A stretch of DNA of 5,385 nucleotides, taken from the NCBI GenBank assembly GCA_035551935.1, contig DASZMJ010000155.1, forward strand, positions 1-5,385, written 5' to 3'. Origin of the DNA: DASZMJ01 sp035551935 (GTDB lineage: Bacteria > Planctomycetota > Planctomycetia > Isosphaerales > Isosphaeraceae). A model generated the notes under the pieces. That model made no database searches. It was not told the origin of the DNA and worked only from the letters and a program-made list of their open reading frames with translations. Shown one piece after another: positions 1-5,385 of the stretch; position 1 is the first letter of the stretch; each line of letters opens with the position of its first letter. A program made the position numbers and the translations under genes.

Positions 1-3000
1 CCGCGCCCTCCCACGTCTCTCCTGTTTCACGAGGAGGAACATAAAGGGATGAGCCGATGCGAGTGCAAGGCGCCCCGGCGAGCGTCCAGGCCCAGACGTA
101 TTCGCCTCGTCGATCGGTCCGGACGTGGAGCGGCTCCGCCAGGTCGAGACAGCTCGTCGCCAGCTCGTCGCGGAGCACCACGCCGATCCTCCCCTCCTCA
201 TCGGCCGCGACGACCTCGACGCTCGACGGCCCCGCGATCAGGGCGAGCCCCGTCGCCTTGGCCGCGGCCTCCTTGGCCGTCCAGAATCGCGCGATCCACT
301 CGGCCCGCGCCCCGCGCGGGAGGCGATCGAGCAGCGCCCGTTCCCGCGGCGAGAACGCCATCGCCTCGAACGTCGCCGCGCGATCGACGACCTTCTCGAC
401 GTCGATCCCGACCCGCGCCGCGGGATCATGCGCGGCGATCGCCACGGCCACGCCCGCGGTATGTGCGATCGAGACGGCGGGCATCGCCTCATCGGGCCGC
501 GCCCGCGACCGCAGCACCGGCCGCCCCTTCGCGTCCGGCTCGATCGTGAGATCAGCGGGGAAGATCGGCGATCCCCCGGCGGCCGACCAGAGCCGTCGCG
601 CGGCCTCCTTGGCGGCGATCCGTCCCCAGAGGCGCAGGGTCCGGCGGCCGTCGTGGCCCGTCGGCTTAAGGCAGCCGGCGCGCTCCTCGGGCGAGAGCTG
701 GATCTGCTCCAGCACGTCGCGCCAGACCGGCCGGCCCATGTCGGCCGGCGGCTCGAGCCAGACGGCGACGGCGCCGCCCTCGCCCGCCAGATCCAGAGGC
801 TCACCGACAAGCACATTCTCCGGCGATCGGAAGACGTCGCGATACCGCGGCGGCCAGTAGAACCGCCAGTCCTCCCAGTCGGTCAACCGCATCCAGACGC
901 GGCCGTCGGGGCGGAGGATCTCGGCGTCGACCGCGACCCTGGTCCGCTCGACGGCCTTGATGCGGATCCGGCACGGGCAATCCGAGCCCTCGGGCGGGTC
1001 GCCGCCGAAGACGTCGAGCCGGCCCAGGCGGAGCGGGAAGATCACGTCCCCCTCGGCGAGCCGCTCGAGGCCCCAGAGCCCGAGGAGGTGGGTGAAGGCG
1101 TCGAGGACGATCGGATCGGTCAGCGGCATCGGCGACGAGGGATCGCGATACAGCCCGCCCCTCGGCAGGACGCGCAGCGTGCCGTCGATCCCACGCGCCG
1201 ACACCTCGCCCACCTCGGCCACCGCGCGGAGCGCGGGACCGTGGAAGAGCCACTGCTCGGCGTACATCGAGTGCGCCGTGAACCGGCTCGGCTCGGGACG
1301 TTCGAGGGCGGTCGCGGCGCCGAATGGCGGCTCGGCGCGGCACTCATCGAAGACAATCGTCGCTTCCACTTCCGGCGAATCGCCAAGCCCGGCCCTGCCG
1401 CGATTGAAGAGCGAGGCGCGGATGTGCCCCGGATTCTCGGCGTCGGACTTCGCCACGATCTCCAGCGGGATCGGCCCGTCCTCGTAGCGGATCCACCGCC
1501 GCGCGCGGACGTCGCGGAGCCCGACGAGGGCCTTGCCGGGCGCGAGCCTCGCGGCGACCTGGGCGAGCATCTCGGCCATCACGGTGAAGGGCAGGACAGG
1601 CAGGCCTTTCATCGACGGGTCAACGGAAGATACACGTCGTCCGCCGAACGTATGATGCTCGGCCACTGGGTCGCCGGGGGCTTCGAGCGTGACGGCCGCC
1701 TCGACCTCGCGGCCCGGGTCGATCCGCCGGACCTCGCCGGCCCAGGGGCCTGCCGAGGGATGAAATCCATTCCGCGACGGCGTGGCCCCAATCGGTGCGA
1801 AGGAGGGTTCGTCCGCCTCGATCGGCCCTCCCGCGAGCAGACCGCCCATCACGGCCCGCTGCGTCTGGAGGAACGCATTCATCGTCGCCAGGTGCGAGAG
1901 CATCGCCTCGTCGCCCGGCGCGGGCTCCGGTGCCGGTCCGCCGACACGAGCCGAAGGATCATGGCCCCCGCGGAGCCTCTCGACCACGCCCGTCGAGAGC
2001 TGCATCTCGGGGAATCCGACCTGGAGCGTCATGCTCGACGGGCCGTTCGCCGGGGGTGCGTCGAGGTCGACGAGCCGCGGCCGGCGCCGCGCGAACAGGA
2101 ATTCGGGCGTGAGCGCGACGCCCTGCGCGTACAGCGACGCGACCAGATGGTTGAGCTGCGTCAGGCCCGATCGCCTCGGCAGGTTCGCGGCTACGGCGAA
2201 CGCCGGCTTCCCTCGTAGCGTGTCCTCGACGAAGCCGGCGAGGTTGCCCCGCGCGCCGACGTCGACGAACAGGCGGACGCCGTCGCCGTGCATCGCCTCG
2301 ACCGTCCGCCGGAACTCGACGGGCCGCGTCCACTGCGCGATCGCCAGACGGCGGACCTCGGCCGGGTCGTTCGGCACGAGGCCCGCCGAGCAGCACGAGT
2401 AGAGGGCGACGGCCGGGCTCGAGACCTCCAGGCCCTCGAAGAAGTCGCGCACCGGCCCGACCAGCGGCGCGAACGCGGGCGTATGGTAGGCGCGGGCGAA
2501 GGGCAGGTCCTCGACCATCATCCCTCGATCGCGGAGCCGCGCGACGACCGACTCGACATCCCGGGGAGGGCCGGCCACGACGACCTGATGCGGGCAGTTG
2601 TCGACGGCGACCGAGACCCGGCCCGCGTATTCCCCGACCTCGGCCTCGACCCGCTCGCGGCCGGCCGCGACGCCGACGAGCCGCGCCGGCGCGACCGCGC
2701 CGTCCGGATCGAGCCGGGCGAAGATGGCGGCCAGGTCGTTGAATCGCTCCTCGAGCCCGCGATCGACCCGCACCGCGCCGGCCGCCGCCAGCGCGAGGAA
2801 CTCGCCGCTCGAATGGCCGACCACGGCCGCGGGATTCAATCCAAGACGGCGCAGTAATTGATACAAGGCCCACTGCGACGAGAGGACGACGTTGACCGCC
2901 GTGCCCGTCTCCCAGAGCGCGGCATCGACCGATGCGCCGCCGAAGAGGGACGAGCTGGGAGGCGCGATCGCGCCGGATTCCAGCGCGAGGCGGTCGGCCG

Positions 3001-4825
3001 TGTCGAAGAGGGTGCGGACCTCCGGGAAGTGCGGGCAGAGGTCGGCGAGCATCCCCGGGTACTGCGACCCCTCGCCCGGGAAGAGGAACGCCAGGCCGCC
3101 GGATCGGCCGAGGGGCTGGCTCCAGAAGTAGGTACCGCGCGCGTCGCGGATCGCGTTGCATGAGGGGTCGGCCAGGCGCGGGGCGATCGCGTCGAGGCGG
3201 GCGATCAGATCGTCCACGGATTCGACGACAAGGCCGAGTCGGACCCTGCCGGGATCGGCGGACAGGCTGCAGGCCAGGTCCTTCAAGTCGACGTCGGCCC
3301 GACCGCGGAGTCGGTCGGCGAGCCGGCGCACGCGATCGAGCAACCCCGCACGGTCTTCCGCCCCGAGCAGGATCGCCTCGGAGGGCCAGCGCACCATCGC
3401 CCCCGGCGTCACGCCGTCGGCGGAGGCGCCGTGCTCTTCAAGGACAGCATGCGCGTTGATCCCGGCGAATCCGAACGCGTTGACCCCGGCCCGCCTCGGC
3501 GCCGGGGCCCCTTGGATCCAGGGCCGCGAGGCGGGATTGAGCGCCAGCGAGCTTCCCCCCAGGAGCCGATGCGGCCGGCCGGCGACCCCGCTCGCGGGGA
3601 GCATCCGATGATAGAGCGCGAGCGCGGCCTTGATGAGCCCGGCCATCCCCGCGGCGGGCATCGCGTGGCCGATCAGCGCCGAGGCAGCGCCGAGCACGCA
3701 AGGCGACTCGCCCTCGGAAGCCGGGAAGGCCGCCCGCAGGGCCCGCAACTCGGCCCGATCGGCCGTCGGCACGCCCAGTCCGTGCCCCTCGATCAGCCCG
3801 ACCGTCGTGGGGTCGACGCCGGAGACTCGGTAGGCCCGGCGGATCGCCCGCAGATGCCCCCGCGCGTCGGGCGCGGCCAGCCCGGCACCCTTGCCATCGC
3901 TCGCGACGCCAACGCCTCGAACGACGGCATAGACGCGGTCGCCGTCGCGCTCGGCGTCCCGGAGCCGCTTCAGGACGACGACCCCCACGCCCTCGCCGGG
4001 GACCATGCCGTCGGCGTCCTCGGAGAAGGGGCGTGCGTCGCCGCTCTTCGAAAGGGCCCCCAGTCGTGAGAAGACCATCGGGAAGTCGACGTCTGCCTCG
4101 AGGTAGACCCCGCCGACGATCGCAAGGTCGGCGCGACGACTCGCCAGCGACTGGGCGCCGAGGTCGAGCGCCACCAGGGCCGACGCACTCGCGGCGTCGA
4201 CGACGTAACTCGCCCCGGCGAGGTCGAACCGATCGGCGACCCGGCCCGCGGTGGCATTCGTGAGCTGGCCGGGGATCGTCGCGGCCTCGAACGGCGGGAG
4301 GCAGGACCGCAGGTCGTCGCGCACGGCCTCGATGTCGGGCTCGCCCCACTCGGGATGCAACGCCCTCAAGATCCCGAGGGTCTGCTCGATGACCCGTCCG
4401 TGTTGGAGCCGCGTCAGGTTGCCGCGGTTGAAGTAATTGCCGCGGCCGATCACGACCTCGATCCGCCGGCGATCCGGCATCCGATCGAGCAGGCCGGCGT
4501 CGATCAGGGCCGATCGCGCGGCGTCGAGGACGAGGAACTGCTCGGGCTCGCCCCCCTCGACGGTCCTGGGCATGATGCCGAACGATGCGGCGTCGAAGGC
4601 GATCGGCGCGTCGAGATAGCCGCCGCGACGGCCGCCCACGCGGCCCGGCTCCGTCGACGTGGGATCGTAATAGGTCGAGGCGTCCCAACGATCGGCCGGG
4701 ACGTCGCCGATCGTTGCGCGGGCGGCGAGCAGGTTCTCCCAGTAGGCGAACAGGTCGCCCGCGCCGGGGAACCGGCAGGCCATGCCGACGATCGCGACGT
4801 CCAGCGGGCGGGGGCGACGACTCAT
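1..4825 (-). CDS. Polyketide/PUFA-type synthase subunit: KS-like (Cys-less) – AT – DH – phosphopantetheinyl transferase (3' end outside window)
   Basis: One uninterrupted minus-strand frame of 1608 codons starts at ATG 4825-4823 and leaves the window with no stop. Residues about 9-463 are a ketosynthase fold (DVAIVGMACRFPG at the start, FGFAGINAHAVLEEH at the end). The nucleophile position is Ser213 in DAASASAL, His348 (EGHG) and His387 (LIGHA) are kept, and the usual Lys is Ser382. Residues about 575-866 are an acyltransferase: GEGSQ 584-588, GHSSGE with Ser672, and His781 in RAYHTP. Residues 870-1030 are a linker without an ACP DSL motif. Residues about 1030-1320 are a double-hotdog dehydratase with His1057/His1058 before TFGG, and Asp1242 in VLDAFTHLL. 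Residues about 1366-1585 are an Sfp-type 4'-phosphopantetheinyl transferase: GIDVE 1473-1477, and FWTAKEAAAK with Trp1515, Lys1518, Glu1519 and Lys1523. The last 28 residues look like a tail, so the true end is probably just off the window. The start is fixed by the ATGA overlap and a GAGGG at 4837-4833. The likely role is an iterative cytoplasmic synthase acting with the upstream KR-bearing subunit; the product is unknown. Confidence 0.95.
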   Translation of the reverse strand, partial: MSRRPRPLDVAIVGMACRFPGAGDLFAYWENLLAARATIGDVPADRWDASTYYDPTSTEPGRVGGRRGGYLDAPIAFDAASFGIMPRTVEGGEPEQFLVLDAARSALIDAGLLDRMPDRRRIEVVIGRGNYFNRGNLTRLQHGRVIEQTLGILRALHPEWGEPDIEAVRDDLRSCLPPFEAATIPGQLTNATAGRVADRFDLAGASYVVDAASASALVALDLGAQSLASRRADLAIVGGVYLEADVDFPMVFSRLGALSKSGDARPFSEDADGMVPGEGVGVVVLKRLRDAERDGDRVYAVVRGVGVASDGKGAGLAAPDARGHLRAIRRAYRVSGVDPTTVGLIEGHGLGVPTADRAELRALRAAFPASEGESPCVLGAASALIGHAMPAAGMAGLIKAALALYHRMLPASGVAGRPHRLLGGSSLALNPASRPWIQGAPAPRRAGVNAFGFAGINAHAVLEEHGASADGVTPGAMVRWPSEAILLGAEDRAGLLDRVRRLADRLRGRADVDLKDLACSLSADPGRVRLGLVVESVDDLIARLDAIAPRLADPSCNAIRDARGTYFWSQPLGRSGGLAFLFPGEGSQYPGMLADLCPHFPEVRTLFDTADRLALESGAIAPPSSSLFGGASVDAALWETGTAVNVVLSSQWALYQLLRRLGLNPAAVVGHSSGEFLALAAAGAVRVDRGLEERFNDLAAIFARLDPDGAVAPARLVGVAAGRERVEAEVGEYAGRVSVAVDNCPHQVVVAGPPRDVESVVARLRDRGMMVEDLPFARAYHTPAFAPLVGPVRDFFEGLEVSSPAVALYSCCSAGLVPNDPAEVRRLAIAQWTRPVEFRRTVEAMHGDGVRLFVDVGARGNLAGFVEDTLRGKPAFAVAANLPRRSGLTQLNHLVASLYAQGVALTPEFLFARRRPRLVDLDAPPANGPSSMTLQVGFPEMQLSTGVVERLRGGHDPSARVGGPAPEPAPGDEAMLSHLATMNAFLQTQRAVMGGLLAGGPIEADEPSFAPIGATPSRNGFHPSAGPWAGEVRRIDPGREVEAAVTLEAPGDPVAEHHTFGGRRVSSVDPSMKGLPVLPFTVMAEMLAQVAARLAPGKALVGLRDVRARRWIRYEDGPIPLEIVAKSDAENPGHIRASLFNRGRAGLGDSPEVEATIVFDECRAEPPFGAATALERPEPSRFTAHSMYAEQWLFHGPALRAVAEVGEVSARGIDGTLRVLPRGGLYRDPSSPMPLTDPIVLDAFTHLLGLWGLERLAEGDVIFPLRLGRLDVFGGDPPEGSDCPCRIRIKAVERTRVAVDAEILRPDGRVWMRLTDWEDWRFYWPPRYRDVFRSPENVLVGEPLDLAGEGGAVAVWLEPPADMGRPVWRDVLEQIQLSPEERAGCLKPTGHDGRRTLRLWGRIAAKEAARRLWSAAGGSPIFPADLTIEPDAKGRPVLRSRARPDEAMPAVSIAHTAGVAVAIAAHDPAARVGIDVEKVVDRAATFEAMAFSPRERALLDRLPRGARAEWIARFWTAKEAAAKATGLALIAGPSSVEVVAADEEGRIGVVLRDELATSCLDLAEPLHVRTDRRGEYVWAWTLAGAPCTRIGSSLYVPPRETGETWEGA

Positions 4826-4837
4826 CGGATCGCCCTC
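4822..4837 (-). promoter_or_regulatory. Ribosome binding site and ATGA start/stop overlap coupling the two synthase genes
   Basis: The downstream ATG (4825-4823) and the upstream TGA (4824-4822) share bases as ATGA. A purine-rich GAGGG at 4837-4833 lies seven bases before the ATG, inside the last codons of the upstream gene, and fits a modest Shine-Dalgarno site. This layout is typical of translational coupling and would keep the two subunits near equal amounts. There is no room for a separate promoter between the genes. The overlap is seen directly; coupling is inferred. Confidence 0.8.
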
Positions 4838-5385
4838 GCGGCCTGGCGCAAGGGCCGTAGCGGATCGGCGAGGGGCCCGAGCCCGCCCGCGACGATCACC
4901 TCGACGTCGCCCTTGCGACCGAATTGCAGCTCGTCGGCCATCGCCGCGACGCCGAGGTCCGGGGGGACCATCCCCAGCCCTCGGCGGCCGAGGTGCGCCT
5001 CGAGCTCGGAGACCATCCCCAGGCCCGACCACGGCCCCCAGTTCATCGAGGCGACGCGCCCCGGCCAGCGGCGATCGAGCCAGACGGCCAGCTTGTTCAG
5101 GGCGTCGTTCGCCGCGGCGTAGTCCGACTGGCCCTCGTTGCCGAACCGGCCGGCGATCGAGGAGAAGAAGGCCGCGAACCGCAGGGGCTCGGGATTCAGC
5201 AACCGGGCGAGGTTCAAGGCCCCGTCGAGCTTGGTGCCGAGGACGCGATCGAAAGATTCGGGTGTCTTGTCGCGGAGCAGCTTGTCGTGGATCACCCCCG
5301 CGCCGTGGATCACACCCACGGGGTCGCCGAAACGGGTGCGCCAGCCATCGAGGGCCCGGGCGAGGGCCTCGGCGTCGCGCACGTC
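4822..5385 (-). CDS. C-terminal ketoreductase domain of a large PfaA-like/type I polyketide synthase subunit (5' end outside window)
   Basis: The 187 visible codons before the TGA at 4824-4822 are the back half of a short-chain dehydrogenase-type KR domain, which reduces the beta-keto group of an ACP-bound chain with NADPH. Counting from the right edge, the visible parts are an HGAGVIHDKLL block (about residues 27-37), the conserved Lys52 in GTKLDG, the catalytic Ser76 in FFSSIAGRFGN, Tyr89 and Asn93 in SDYAAAND, and an NWGPW block. The catalytic set is complete. The TGGxxG cofactor loop lies off the window. The reading frame is open to the right edge, so the GTG at 5382 is internal, not a start. 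The HGAGV..DK...KT...F..V..TK pattern resembles the KR of PfaA-type polyunsaturated fatty acid synthases more than modular PKS KRs. The protein ends about 20 residues after the fold, so no DH or thioesterase follows. In PfaA-type subunits, KS, AT and tandem ACPs precede the KR; here that is inference. The stop overlaps the start of the next gene. Confidence 0.93.
   Translation of the reverse strand, partial: DVRDAEALARALDGWRTRFGDPVGVIHGAGVIHDKLLRDKTPESFDRVLGTKLDGALNLARLLNPEPLRFAAFFSSIAGRFGNEGQSDYAAANDALNKLAVWLDRRWPGRVASMNWGPWSGLGMVSELEAHLGRRGLGMVPPDLGVAAMADELQFGRKGDVEVIVAGGLGPLADPLRPLRQAARAIR

Noticed and set aside
1..42. Possible start of another minus-strand gene at ATG 42-40
   Set aside because: Only 14 codons are visible before the edge, no ribosome binding site precedes the ATG, and the frame overlaps the still-open synthase gene.
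31..549. Plus-strand GAGGAGG (31-37) before ATG 49, opening a 166-codon frame
   Set aside because: The Shine-Dalgarno-like string is the reverse complement of coding bases in the synthase tail. The resulting protein is Arg/Ser/Pro-rich noise antisense to the PPTase.
125..2218. 697-codon open frame on the plus strand
   Set aside because: It lies exactly antisense to the AT-linker, DH and PPTase coding region. Its translation is Arg/Pro/Asp-rich with no recognisable motif, as expected for a shadow frame in GC-rich DNA.
1825..2227. Possible ACP domain in the AT–DH linker
   Set aside because: No DSL/DSx phosphopantetheine serine motif is present in residues 867-1000. The segment is mostly Pro/Ala/Gly linker plus one helix.
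1959..3161. 400-codon minus-strand frame
   Set aside because: Out of frame with the AT domain that fills this region. Low-complexity Arg/Gly/Pro composition and no family signature.
3438..4688. 416-codon minus-strand frame starting at ATG 4688
   Set aside because: It overlaps the KS-like domain in another frame on the same strand. It is almost all Arg, Gly, Pro and Ala, while the 4825 frame reads as a clear KS fold.

Overview
The window is coding from edge to edge on the minus strand. It holds two genes of a multidomain polyketide / secondary-lipid synthase, and both run off the window. No RNA gene, mobile element, CRISPR array or intergenic gap is visible. The DNA is very GC-rich, third positions are strongly G/C, and GATC tetranucleotides are unusually dense. 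This style, together with a PfaA-like synthase carrying a built-in phosphopantetheinyl transferase, suggests a planctomycete, possibly of the Isosphaeraceae type. That assignment is inference; a myxobacterium or actinomycete cannot be excluded.

Layout, in the direction of transcription (right to left). From 5385 to 4822 lies the C-terminal end of a large synthase subunit: a ketoreductase (KR) domain with intact Ser-Tyr-Asn catalytic residues, after which the protein ends. From 4825 to beyond position 1 lies a second subunit of at least 1608 residues. Its order is ketosynthase-like (KS) domain, acyltransferase (AT), double-hotdog dehydratase (DH), and Sfp-type 4'-phosphopantetheinyl transferase (PPTase). 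The two genes overlap by four bases (ATGA), so they almost certainly form one transcript and are translationally coupled.

How the parts fit. The first subunit supplies ketoreduction and, if it follows the PfaA plan, also an active KS, an AT and tandem ACPs beyond the right edge. The second subunit supplies dehydration and the PPTase that could activate the ACPs. Its own KS fold lacks the catalytic cysteine (Ser213) and the catalytic lysine (Ser382), so it looks like a chain-length-factor-type partner rather than a condensing enzyme. Its AT keeps the Ser/His dyad but seems to lack the arginine that holds a malonyl carboxylate. No ACP is visible anywhere in it.

The most interesting reading is a two-subunit iterative synthase. 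A pseudo-KS, a non-standard AT, a DH and the maturation enzyme are fused in one chain, and this chain probably pairs with the ACP-bearing KS subunit encoded upstream.
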